A stretch of 64,000 bases of DNA, from positions 62,001 to 126,000 of the forward strand of contig JBMNEH010000001.1 in assembly GCA_050948665.1 (NCBI GenBank). Direction: 5' to 3'. Origin of the DNA: JBMNEH01 sp050948665 (GTDB lineage: Bacteria > Bacillota > Clostridia > Christensenellales > UMGS416). The notes below the pieces were generated by a model. That model saw only the letters and a list, made by a program, of their open reading frames with translations. It had not been told where the DNA came from and ran no database searches. This document shows positions 35,753-44,266 of the stretch, piece by piece; position 1 is the stretch's first letter; every line of letters starts with the position of its first letter. Made by a program: the position numbers and the translations under genes.

Positions 35753-37279
35753 TCAATTAATTTCCTCATTTGATGATATTCTAGAATCAATATATCGCCA
35801 TTCTTCTTCTGTGATTCCCCAAAGCTTTTGAAGCTGTTCATCTGTATATTTACCAACATAGTGAATCAGATTAGGCACGAAGCAGAAGTTCTTTTTTGTA
35901 ACATCCTGTGAAACAACGGTTTGTAAAAGTAAAAATCTTACTGTTTTCGTAAAAATATACGATTTAAATGATAACACTTCTTCTTCAGTATCAAAAGCAC
36001 CAGCCACAATCCAAGATTCAGTGCAGCATTCTCCTGGTTTAGCAATACGGGTATTCCCATCATAATAAAACCCAACAGGTTTCGTAAAGTCAGTTTGGCC
36101 AGCTATAGGAGCTTTGGGTACAAGAAATTTCCACTTCTCCAAGTAGCCTTTACTATTATCAACATCTTTTTCTGATGCATACTTCAATCCAATTTTTTGA
36201 ATAAACCAGCACGGTATTCCAGATGGTTGTGGGGTATAATTTGTAGGCAATCCAAACGGCTTTCTCGACGATACAACTTCATCAAGAAAATGTTTATGCT
36301 GCGCCGTAACCTTTTTAACTATATCGATAGCCAAATTTTGACGAATGAATATGTCATATTCATCGAGGTACCTTTTTGCTGATGAAGGTGTGTCTTTATT
36401 GAAGTTAACTACTTCACACGGGCCATCATAATCCCTATCCCAAAGGAAATAACAGGCGCCACCGGCTAGGTCAACACCTGGAAAAACGTCTTTGAAGTTT
36501 TCATAATCTACAAGTTTTCTAATTCGGCGATCCGATAGCATTATTTTTCTGAAGTCATCGAGACCTTTGCCACCGGAGAACCATCGGGAAGGTATAATCA
36601 TTGCTATATAGCGAGGATTCAATTTTTTAGCTTTACCAACGAATTCTTGATAAATCGGTTTCGCACTTTTCCCATTACCACCATCACTCAACTGGTAAGG
36701 TGGATTTGATATTATCACATCAAACTTCATATTGAAAATTTCCTCCGGCTTTTTTGTATGGATAAACTCATAAGCATATGTTTCTAGATCTGTACTTCTA
36801 TCGTACTCGCTTTGAGTAGCTCCGCAATATATACATTTACCTTCTTTCCACGTATGTTTAGTACGCACAAAGCGAATATTTCCTTGTGCGTGATCATCAT
36901 CAAAGTAACTTACAGAAAACTCGCTGTTCGGGTATTTGGAGCAGTAAACTCCCCTGCGTGAAAGCAAACTGGTGAGTTCTGTAATAGCAATACCATAAAG
37001 CTGATTATGAAAAATATGATCTATACGCTCCTGTAAATCTGGGAACTGCGTCTCCAGTCCTTTGATAAGCCTTTTGGCAATTTCACGAAGAAAGACACCA
37101 GTCTTGCAGGCAGGATCAAGAAAGGTGGTATGAGGATTCTGAAAGAGCTCCTGCGGCAGCATATCAAGCATAGCGTTCACTACGTCGGGTGGAGTAAAAA
37201 CCTCATCGTTTGAGAGATTAGCAAGGCAGGACAGCACGTCCGGATTGTATACATTATTAAATAATCCTGTATCAGCCAT
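35753..37279 (-). CDS. Eco57I-like N6-adenine DNA methyltransferase (catalytic subunit)
   Basis: A 508-residue protein. It has a SAM-binding motif I variant FLDPACKTGVF (about residues 53-63) and the catalytic motif NPPY at 192-195, the sign of an N6-adenine amino-methyltransferase. A CxxC pair (CIYCGAT, about 149) lies between. The C-terminal half is probably the target-recognition region. It overlaps the small methyltransferase-like gene by 8 bases. It likely protects the host or element DNA against the helicase-nuclease and may depend on the small subunit. Confidence 0.88.
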   Translation of the reverse strand: MADTGLFNNVYNPDVLSCLANLSNDEVFTPPDVVNAMLDMLPQELFQNPHTTFLDPACKTGVFLREIAKRLIKGLETQFPDLQERIDHIFHNQLYGIAITELTSLLSRRGVYCSKYPNSEFSVSYFDDDHAQGNIRFVRTKHTWKEGKCIYCGATQSEYDRSTDLETYAYEFIHTKKPEEIFNMKFDVIISNPPYQLSDGGNGKSAKPIYQEFVGKAKKLNPRYIAMIIPSRWFSGGKGLDDFRKIMLSDRRIRKLVDYENFKDVFPGVDLAGGACYFLWDRDYDGPCEVVNFNKDTPSSAKRYLDEYDIFIRQNLAIDIVKKVTAQHKHFLDEVVSSRKPFGLPTNYTPQPSGIPCWFIQKIGLKYASEKDVDNSKGYLEKWKFLVPKAPIAGQTDFTKPVGFYYDGNTRIAKPGECCTESWIVAGAFDTEEEVLSFKSYIFTKTVRFLLLQTVVSQDVTKKNFCFVPNLIHYVGKYTDEQLQKLWGITEEEWRYIDSRISSNEEIN

Positions 37280-37976
37280 TTTCCTGTATCCTCCTATAAT
37301 GTGAGATGTATTTCTTCAGGAACACTCCTTCATCCGATGGTGCCTCTCTTATATCTTCATCTAGCATGAGTGATATTTGCTCAGGCTCGTCTTTTTTCTT
37401 TTTACGTTTAGGCCTTTCCTCTTCAGCAGCTAGCAGTTCTGCAAAGGTATAATCACTGCGTTGCATCATAGCATCATTAAAAGGAAAAGTCCATTCGGAA
37501 AAAACTATAGGTTCATTAGTATCCTTTCCATTTTCATCGACACATTTAAGTGTCAACGCATTACCACAAACGATGTTACGGGAGAGGATAAACTTGGCAG
37601 CCTCGCGGGTGTCATCATTGCACTCTTTTTTACATATAGCCTTATATTCCTTATCCCACATTTTAAATAGCCGCTGCCTACATTCGATGCAGTTGTCGAT
37701 CAGTAAATCCACTCCATATAAGCTACCCAGCGCCAGAAGTGAATTGCGCTCCCAATCATAAGGGCTTTTTTTATATTTTTTTCTCACAACAGCCAGCTTT
37801 CGTGAAAGTATTTCTGCAAGGAAATTTCCATTACCGCAGGCAGGCTCCAAAAATCGTGAGTCAATTCTTTCAGTTTCCTGTTTCACCAAGTCGCACATGG
37901 CTTTAACCTCGCGTTCAGCTGTAAAAACCTCGCCATGGTCAGCTACGCGTTGCTTGGATTTCACTTGTTTTGTCAT
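37272..37976 (-). CDS. Small methyltransferase-like subunit lacking the catalytic motif
   Basis: A 234-residue protein with a clear SAM-binding motif I, FLEPACGNGNFL (about residues 42-53), and the next strand as LYGVDLL, but no NPPY/DPPY motif. At its place the sequence is FSEWTFPFNDAM. A basic run of KRKKKK and an acidic tail follow. It overlaps both neighbours (4 bases with the XRE gene, 8 with the NPPY subunit). This suggests a two-part methyltransferase in which this chain contributes SAM binding, structure or specificity; separate function cannot be excluded. Confidence 0.75.
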   Translation of the reverse strand: MTKQVKSKQRVADHGEVFTAEREVKAMCDLVKQETERIDSRFLEPACGNGNFLAEILSRKLAVVRKKYKKSPYDWERNSLLALGSLYGVDLLIDNCIECRQRLFKMWDKEYKAICKKECNDDTREAAKFILSRNIVCGNALTLKCVDENGKDTNEPIVFSEWTFPFNDAMMQRSDYTFAELLAAEEERPKRKKKKDEPEQISLMLDEDIREAPSDEGVFLKKYISHYRRIQENG

Positions 37977-38194
37977 TCCTTTATCTGCTCCTCGTCCGGA
38001 ACAAACTCCAAAATATCATTAGGTGTACAACACATTGCTAAACAAATGCTTTCCACTTTATCTAACGCTATATATTGGCCTGTTCTAATTTTCGTGATTA
38101 TATTTGCTGATATATTTGCTCTACGCATAAGTTCAGCATTAGATATATTTCTATCAATCATTAAGTGTTGCAACTTTTTATAGCTTACAGCCAT
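37973..38194 (-). CDS. XRE-family controller-type regulator
   Basis: A 73-residue Cro/C1-type helix-turn-helix protein (LQHLMIDRNISNAELMRRANISANIITKI, followed by CCTPNDILEF, typical of the family's end). Small XRE proteins like this often act as control (C) proteins of restriction-modification loci. It is first in the operon, its stop overlapping the next start as ATGA. The GGAGGT ribosome site is strong and a promoter lies just upstream. Confidence 0.88.
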   Translation of the reverse strand: MAVSYKKLQHLMIDRNISNAELMRRANISANIITKIRTGQYIALDKVESICLAMCCTPNDILEFVPDEEQIKE

Positions 38195-38227
38195 AAGCTA
38201 TACCTCCAATTAAGAGAAGTTATACAA

Positions 38228-38256
38228 AGGATATCACATTTCTGTTAAATTTTCAA
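38228..38256 (-). promoter_or_regulatory. Promoter of the restriction-modification operon
   Basis: TTGAAA (38256-38251), 17-base spacer, TATCCT (38233-38228) on the minus strand, 34 bases ahead of the controller start. Confidence 0.65.
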
Positions 38257-38332
38257 TAAATACATGAATAAGTTTTATCCGAAAGCATTTAAAACGTCAC
38301 ACACATACCAGGCATGGTAGCGAGTTCAATTT

Positions 38333-39283
38333 TTATTCCTTGTTTTCTACTTCCTTCGCCTTCTTCCGGGCATAGCTCGCTCGCCTGTTTCTCCGATTAC
38401 GCTCGGCCTGGCAGTCCCAGTTATTACAATATAGCTGGCGGCTTGAATGCCGCACAAAGTATTTCCCGCAGGCAAGGCATGACAGTATCGAGCCTTGAGA
38501 TTCGAAATAGTTAAGGTCTTCATCCACCGGCGGCGCAACGTCAGCTACCAATCTGGAAAAGGTGTACCAGCAAATATCGAATACCGATTGAATGTCGGCG
38601 CCGTACATCACTTTCCCGGTTTTCTTATCCAATTTCAGCCTCATACGGAAGTCCGGGAACATATCTATCACTTGGGATATGTGTTCATTGTAATTCTCAA
38701 GTATTCGGGCCTTGTATTCCTCGTCGTCCTCGTATTGTCGGTATCTTTCAAGAAAAGCGAGGCTGTCGCAAAGCCTGCCTTCATAATAAAAATTCCTTGC
38801 GCAATCAATCTCTCCGTAGTATTTAACCCTTCTCAAGGCAAAGTAAAGCTCAAATACAGTACCCAGACTGCATAAATCCTTTATGAATTGATTTACATAG
38901 AATGCGGCATCTTTCTGAATCAAATCCATGTATGTTATATGCGCAAACTTCTCGCTATCCAGCATTTCATAAAGACTGTCTATGTTGTAGGGGTGAATAT
39001 TGTTTCTGCACCAATCCCAGACGGCATCTGTAATCGAAACAGTGCTGTCCGGGTTATTTATTTTTCCGTAAAGATTGCACAGGCTGACCAATAGCTCCTG
39101 TCCGGTAAGCGAATAATCAGTACCGCTTTCCGGAGCATGGCCCCCTGTGAAGATAGGTTTAATTATTTCGCCGTCATCGTCATAGTCCGGAACATACTCG
39201 GGAAATCGCACAGCCCTATATATCATCTCGCCAACGCCGCCAATTTCAACAAAGCCGAGGTTTTCTACCGGCAGTTTTTTCAT
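38333..39283 (-). CDS. Uncharacterised zinc-finger protein of mobile elements
   Basis: A 316-residue protein of unknown role. The last ~50 residues form a zinc knuckle, CLACGKYF...YCNNWDC, followed by a strongly basic tail (RNRRNRRASYARKKAK), similar in wording to the end of CGNR-type and DUF6076-type proteins. The rest is acidic and predicted largely helical. The start at 39283 is preferred over 39292 because AAAGG then lies at a sensible distance. It stands alone between the restriction operon and the AlpA-like gene. A nucleic-acid-binding role is likely, not proven. Confidence 0.6.
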   Translation of the reverse strand: MKKLPVENLGFVEIGGVGEMIYRAVRFPEYVPDYDDDGEIIKPIFTGGHAPESGTDYSLTGQELLVSLCNLYGKINNPDSTVSITDAVWDWCRNNIHPYNIDSLYEMLDSEKFAHITYMDLIQKDAAFYVNQFIKDLCSLGTVFELYFALRRVKYYGEIDCARNFYYEGRLCDSLAFLERYRQYEDDEEYKARILENYNEHISQVIDMFPDFRMRLKLDKKTGKVMYGADIQSVFDICWYTFSRLVADVAPPVDEDLNYFESQGSILSCLACGKYFVRHSSRQLYCNNWDCQAERNRRNRRASYARKKAKEVENKE

Positions 39284-39590
39284 GGCAATCATCCTTTGAA
39301 TGTAATCGTTATTGTAAGCGATGAAAATTTAACATCACTTACATTGTATTATACAATGGCATTGAATACAAGAACAAATTGTAAAACCACTTAATTTCCG
39401 GATCCTTGACAACTGAATAGTCCGCCCGCAAGAGATACTTTTGCAGCGTAGCCGCCACGATGGTGAAAGCCGGAGCGCTTCTGCTGCAATCGGATACGGG
39501 GAGACCACGAGCAGGTGGCTGCCTCAGGAACGGTAGCGAACGGTGGATGTGGAAACCGAAACGACTATCAAGATAAGGAGGAAAGAGTAT
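39284..39590. other. Non-coding leader between divergent element genes
   Basis: No gene seen. It contains TTGACA (39407-39412) without a clear -10, and a GC-rich stretch (about 39440-39560) with partial self-complementarity ahead of the AlpA-like gene. It may hold the promoter(s) of the two divergent units or a structured leader. Confidence 0.4.
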
Positions 39591-39767
39591 ATGGAAAAGA
39601 CGACCATGAGTGTGCAGGAACTGTCGGCGCAGATGGGCATTAGCCTGCCGAAGGCCTACGAACTTGTAAAAAAGCCGGGATTTCCAGTCATACGGGTTGG
39701 TACGAGAATCCTGATTCCTGTTGAAGCCTTTAAGGAGTGGCTGGTCATAAACTCGGCGCACGAATAA
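39591..39767 (+). CDS. AlpA/excisionase-like DNA-binding protein
   Basis: A 58-residue helix-turn-helix protein. The segment VQELSAQMGISLPKAYELVK is the MerR/AlpA-like helix-turn-helix, then VIRVGTRILIPVEAFKEWL, the usual wing of excisionase-type proteins. The ribosome site AGGAGG is strong. It heads the replication half of the element and could be a recombination directionality factor or a transcription activator (AlpA). Confidence 0.85.
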   Translation: MEKTTMSVQELSAQMGISLPKAYELVKKPGFPVIRVGTRILIPVEAFKEWLVINSAHE

Positions 39768-39795
39768 TGGCAGCACAAAAAGCAGCGGAGAGGAG

Positions 39796-42102
39796 GTGGA
39801 CAAGACGGCAAACGCAATGCAGGAACTGATGGATATGAAGATATGGATGCTGTGGCGATGGGCAACGGATAAAAATGGCAAACCGACGAAGAAACCTTTT
39901 GCGGCTGGAGGCGGCCCAACCGGAACAGATGACAAATGGTCTCATACATGGGTCACATACAATGAGGCAGTAAAAGCAAAGGAGCATAATCCTGTTGCCG
40001 CCGGTATCGGTTTTAAGATACCGAAAGGCTATTACTTCATAGACATCGACCATAAAGCGATTACAGATCCGCTTGTGCAGACGATTTTAGCAAGGCATGA
40101 CTCTTATGCAGAATACTCGGTCAGCGGCACAGGCATACATCAATATGGCAAATGCGACTTTACACAAATCCCTACCTACATTGATAAAAACGGGAATTTA
40201 AAACTCGATCGGCAGTTCTATACGAAAAATCCCCATAACAATTTGGAACTGTATATCGGCGGCATTACAAACCGCTTTGCCGCTTTTACCGGCAATATCA
40301 TTAATGATAAGCCTCTGCGCGAATGTACCGCGGCAGTCCTTACGACGCTTGATAAAAATATGCGTCGCAAAGGAAAAGCCAAGTACAGTGCCAAGCGTGA
40401 CGGCGACCGCGCCGTTTTCGATATTGTCTGCAACTTACGCAAGCAGAAAAACGGAGAGAAATTCAAGAAGCTGTATGACGATGGAGATATCTCCGGATAT
40501 GGCTCTCACTCCGAGGCTGACGCGGCGCTGTGCGCCATGATTGCATTCCGTACCGGGCCAGATCCCGCTGCTATTGATGAAATCTTCCGCAGTTCTGCCC
40601 TCTATCGCGAAAAATGGGAGCGTGACGATTACAGAGAAGCCACAATCAATGCCGGTATTAATGCCTGTCATGGCACCTTTCATAAATCCAGGATGGAGCA
40701 TCCATACTTCATCAAATTTCATGAACAGACCGGTGAACCCTATGTCAGCGTTCCGCTCCTTGCAAAGTACGTACGCGAGCATCTCCGCTATGTGCTTGTA
40801 AGGGATAACGGAAAGCAGGGCCTTTTGAAATATGTCTACGAAAACGGCTGTTATCGGCTCTATGCCGACAATATGCTGATGGGCATTATCAAGCAGTACA
40901 TCGCAGATTATGACGAGGAACTTGTGAGAATGGGCATCGTCAGCGAAACTTTACAGCATATCACCACTGACCTTAATTATGTTAGCCAGGATGAATTGAA
41001 CGCCGATGAGGATTTAATCAACTTCAGAAATGGTCTGCTCCGTATCACCGCAGATAACGCCATTCTTGCACCACACTCCCCGGATATCCTCTCCACCATT
41101 CAGATTCCGTGCAACTGGTCGGGAAGGGAAACGCCTACGCCGGTCTTCGACAGGTATATGCACACCCTCACGGACGGAGACAAGGCCATAGAACACCTGC
41201 TCCTTGAGTTTATCGGTGTATGCATCTCCAACATCAAGGGATGGAGAATGAAAAAAGCACTTTTCCTTGTCGGCGATGGCGACACCGGCAAATCTCAGCT
41301 AAAGAGTCTTGTAGAGCGGTTGCTCGGCAAGGGTAACTTCATAGGAATCGACCTTAAGGAGATTGAAGCGCGTTTCGGCACCGGCGCGATATATGGCACA
41401 CGCCTTGCCGGTAGCTCGGATATGAGTTTTTTATCCGTAGATGAGTTGAAAACATTTAAGAAAATTACCGGCGGCGACAGCCTATATGCCGAGTTCAAAG
41501 GACAGCAGGCCTTTGAGTTCACCTACAACGGGCTGCTCTGGTTTTGCATGAACAGACTTCCCAAGTTTGGCGGCGATGATGGCAAATGGGTCTATGACCG
41601 CATCATGGTGGTGCGCTGCCCTAATGTCATTCCAAAGGACAAGCAGGACAAAACACTCCTTGACAAAATGTATGCCGAGCGTGATGGCATCGTCTACAAG
41701 GCTGTTATGGCGCTGCAGACGGTTATTGCAAACGGGTACAGCTTTTCCGAGCCGGACAGTGTAAGCCTTGCAAGAGAGCAATATATGTCAGAGAACAATA
41801 CTGTGATCTCCTTCTATGAGGAATGTATGTGCGAGCGGTCAGAAGGCAAGTTTAATGATTCCGCTACAACGAGCCGCATCTACGATGTTTACAGGGCATG
41901 GTGCCATGACAACAATAACGGCTTTGCCAAGACAGCCAAAGAGTTCAGAGAGACATTGGCATCCCATCTCGGCTGCACCTTTAAGGAGATGACCGTTCAT
42001 ACCAATAAAGGCACCTATTATAAAAACCTCACCCTCACTATTGAGGCAAAGGAGCAGTACAAGAAGGCTTATGGTTATGACAGTACGGATTTTCTTTCTT
42101 AA
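39796..42102 (+). CDS. Phage/plasmid primase-helicase (AEP prim-pol plus SF3 helicase)
   Basis: A 768-residue P4/D5-type replication protein. The N-terminal archaeo-eukaryotic primase has the DxD motif as FIDID (about residues 80-84). A D5-like linker follows, then a superfamily 3 helicase with Walker A GDGDTGKS (about residues 493-500) and the FCMNRLP segment. A winged-helix-type end is expected. The start at GTG 39796 overlaps the ribosome site AGGAGG, so the next ATG at 39817 cannot be ruled out. It replicates the excised element; a repeat-rich candidate origin lies just downstream. Confidence 0.9.
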   Translation: MDKTANAMQELMDMKIWMLWRWATDKNGKPTKKPFAAGGGPTGTDDKWSHTWVTYNEAVKAKEHNPVAAGIGFKIPKGYYFIDIDHKAITDPLVQTILARHDSYAEYSVSGTGIHQYGKCDFTQIPTYIDKNGNLKLDRQFYTKNPHNNLELYIGGITNRFAAFTGNIINDKPLRECTAAVLTTLDKNMRRKGKAKYSAKRDGDRAVFDIVCNLRKQKNGEKFKKLYDDGDISGYGSHSEADAALCAMIAFRTGPDPAAIDEIFRSSALYREKWERDDYREATINAGINACHGTFHKSRMEHPYFIKFHEQTGEPYVSVPLLAKYVREHLRYVLVRDNGKQGLLKYVYENGCYRLYADNMLMGIIKQYIADYDEELVRMGIVSETLQHITTDLNYVSQDELNADEDLINFRNGLLRITADNAILAPHSPDILSTIQIPCNWSGRETPTPVFDRYMHTLTDGDKAIEHLLLEFIGVCISNIKGWRMKKALFLVGDGDTGKSQLKSLVERLLGKGNFIGIDLKEIEARFGTGAIYGTRLAGSSDMSFLSVDELKTFKKITGGDSLYAEFKGQQAFEFTYNGLLWFCMNRLPKFGGDDGKWVYDRIMVVRCPNVIPKDKQDKTLLDKMYAERDGIVYKAVMALQTVIANGYSFSEPDSVSLAREQYMSENNTVISFYEECMCERSEGKFNDSATTSRIYDVYRAWCHDNNNGFAKTAKEFRETLASHLGCTFKEMTVHTNKGTYYKNLTLTIEAKEQYKKAYGYDSTDFLS

Positions 42103-42103
42103 A

Positions 42104-42400
42104 AGTGACAGAAGTGACAGTCGAGTGACAGTTCTCACAGGCAACTGTCACCGCGAAAACGCCCATATATCAAGGGTTTCCAGCCACAAGTGACAGAAGT
42201 GACAGTCTTTCAAACTTCTTGGCGGGAAGAATAAAGTTTGGAATTGTACAGAGAACAAGGAAAAGATTATGAGTTGTTGTGAGTATGAAATGAAAAGTTC
42301 TGTCACTTTCGTCACTGAAGCTTTAAAAGCCTTGCTGCAAGCCGCTTTCCAGCGTGACAGTTCATCAAAACTACTGTCACTGAACCGTCACTTCTGTCAC
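42104..42400. repeat. GTGACAG iteron cluster: candidate element replication origin
   Basis: At least nine copies of GTGACAG or its complement CTGTCAC within 300 bp, in both directions, some as close pairs such as GTGACAGAAGTGACAG (42104-42119 and 42190-42205). Others are at 42124, 42145, 42300, 42354, 42374 and 42394. It lies immediately after the primase gene, where P4-like elements keep their origin. An AT-rich stretch (42230-42300) separates the two groups. Confidence 0.65.
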
Positions 42401-42523
42401 CGGAAGTATCACTGGAGAGAGGAATAGCTATAGTGATACGTCATGATCAGCGCTCAGCAGTTAGATCTACAGGAAATATCATCAACCACATTCAAACATC
42501 TTAATTTTGAGGAGGGCAAAAAC

Positions 42524-42829
42524 ATGAATTATCCGCTTATGAAAATGAACAAGGAAGGCACTCTGCTGCGACCGCAGCACACTTATTATTCCGATGAGTA
42601 TGCCCAAGCCATGTGCGACCTGCATCTTTCCGATGTTGTCATCGAAGATGATAAAGGAAAGTTAAAATTGCGATACCGCCTCCATGCAAAGCATCCTCAT
42701 ACCATTGAAGGGGCTATGGCATATAGCATTCTGTGTCCGAAATGCCACCACCACTTGAAACAGGTAGGAAGATCGCTCAGCTACCATGACCTCGGTCTCT
42801 ATGCCTGTCCATTCTGCGATAAGATTTAA
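42524..42829 (+). CDS. Small zinc-ribbon protein
   Basis: A 101-residue protein with two CxxC pairs near the C-terminus (CPKCHHH and ACPFCDKI), forming a likely zinc ribbon. The N-terminus (DLHLSDVVIEDDKGKLKLRYR) is not recognised. Ribosome site GAGGAGGG fits the ATG at 42524. Together with the capsid gene 14 bases later it forms a small phage-like unit. Confidence 0.7.
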   Translation: MNYPLMKMNKEGTLLRPQHTYYSDEYAQAMCDLHLSDVVIEDDKGKLKLRYRLHAKHPHTIEGAMAYSILCPKCHHHLKQVGRSLSYHDLGLYACPFCDKI

Positions 42830-42842
42830 GGAGGGGAACGCC

Positions 42843-43790
42843 ATGAATTATACTGAAGTCAGAGTATATACCGGTCAGCCGGAATACAGCAGGCACTTCT
42901 GGAACGCCATGCGCGGCCAGGAAAGCGATTATTCTGGACTTTCCGAAGGCCGCAGCAGCGAGACGGGTACTTATGTCATGCCAAATGCCACAAATAACAA
43001 ATATGAAGCAGCCATCATAAACGAGAGCCTGTTCCGTAAAATCGGCACAACCTTTAACGTATATGAAGGCAGTTATCACATCCTTGCAAAGGAATACGAT
43101 GACCTTGCGCAGTTTGTGCCGGAAGGCGGCGCTATCCCAGTTTTTGACGGACTAAATGATTTCACTCAATACACCGTTGAAAGCCATAAGCTCGCTGCTC
43201 TTGTAAAAATGAATTCGGACTTTGTCCGCGATGCCGCATTCGACATTGAAAGCTACCTTGTAAAGCGCCTTGCCAGGAACTTTGCCAAAGCTGAGGACAA
43301 CGCCTTTATTAGCGGTACCGGCGTACAGATGCCGACAGGTATCTTAAACGGTGCAAACGGCGCTGAGGTTGCCTATGCTGTCGATGAAATTACCTATGAT
43401 GATATAATCAGCTTGTACTTCTCTGTGAAGCCGGAATACCGCAAAAATGCCGTATGGCTCATGAACGATAAGACAGCCCTTGCCTTGCGTACGTTGAAAG
43501 ACGAAGCCGGAAACTACCTATGGCGCAGCAGCGATGATACCATCCTTGGCAAAAAGGTATTTGTCTCCGAGTTTATGCCGGATATGGAGTCCGGTTCAAA
43601 GCCTATTGCTTTCGGTGATTTCAGCTACTACTGGATCATCTGCAGAAGCCCTGTCAGCGTGAGGGCGCTCTCAGAGAAGTTTGCCCTGCTCGACCAGATA
43701 GGTTACCTTGCCTTTGAGTTTATTGACGGAAAACTTATCCGCCAAGAGGCAGTGAAGGTAATTCAGAAGAATACTGGAACCAACGGTTAA
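42843..43790 (+). CDS. HK97-type major capsid protein (orphan)
   Basis: A 315-residue phage major capsid protein of the HK97 fold. Typical wording includes AKEYDDLAQFVPEGGAIP, VKMNSDFVRDAAFDIESYL, a core AEDNAFISGTG with PTGIL, and VWLMNDKTALALRTLKDE, GKKVFVSEFMP and FGDFSYYWI near the end. It lacks the longer delta/scaffold region. The gene has AGGAGGGG seven bases upstream. No portal, terminase, prohead protease or tail genes are on the element, so it cannot build a virion alone. Confidence 0.88.
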   Translation: MNYTEVRVYTGQPEYSRHFWNAMRGQESDYSGLSEGRSSETGTYVMPNATNNKYEAAIINESLFRKIGTTFNVYEGSYHILAKEYDDLAQFVPEGGAIPVFDGLNDFTQYTVESHKLAALVKMNSDFVRDAAFDIESYLVKRLARNFAKAEDNAFISGTGVQMPTGILNGANGAEVAYAVDEITYDDIISLYFSVKPEYRKNAVWLMNDKTALALRTLKDEAGNYLWRSSDDTILGKKVFVSEFMPDMESGSKPIAFGDFSYYWIICRSPVSVRALSEKFALLDQIGYLAFEFIDGKLIRQEAVKVIQKNTGTNG

Positions 43791-44029
43791 GACATATGGT
43801 GGAAAGGCACAGTGGAAAATCCTGCTGTGCCTTTTCACCTAAAAAAGCACTTATCAAGATGAAATACACACCAAGTTTATTTCAATTATTCGCATTTTAT
43901 CCCGGTTGTTCCCTTAATACCCCGTTTGAATCAGCGTTTTTTCGCGCGAAACCCCACGCCCGTTGCACGATCGAAAGGGTGTAAGGATTTGTTACCCCCT
44001 ACCCCAATGTCAGAAAGGAGGAGTGCCTT

Positions 44030-44266
44030 ATGGCTGAGAAGACCATCTGCGTTACCGAAAAGGTAATCGGTGATACTCTCTACATTATAGAATCAGCAGT
44101 CAGCAGCACTGCCAAAGAAACCGCCTATGACAAGCTGAAACGAATGATACTTAACGGCACAGCAAAGCTTGAATTAAATAAGGCTTCTCAAACAAATAAC
44201 TTGACTTCTTCGCGGCAGTACGGGAACATAGAGTACCGCTTGAAGACTGTCGGAAAGGAGGTAAAC
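44030..44266 (+). CDS. TnpW-like reading frame continuous with the recombinase
   Basis: From an ATG with GGAGG, about 79 residues with the TnpW-type phrase YIIESAVSSTAKETAYDKLKRMI. There is no stop before the recombinase, which begins in the same frame at 44267 with its own strong ribosome site. In Tn4451-like elements TnpW is a separate short protein upstream of the recombinase. Here read-through would make a 635-residue fusion. Confidence 0.65.

Noticed and set aside
42104..42400. CRISPR array
   Set aside because: The repeats are 7-nt units in both directions with irregular spacing, not 25-40-nt repeats with uniform spacers.
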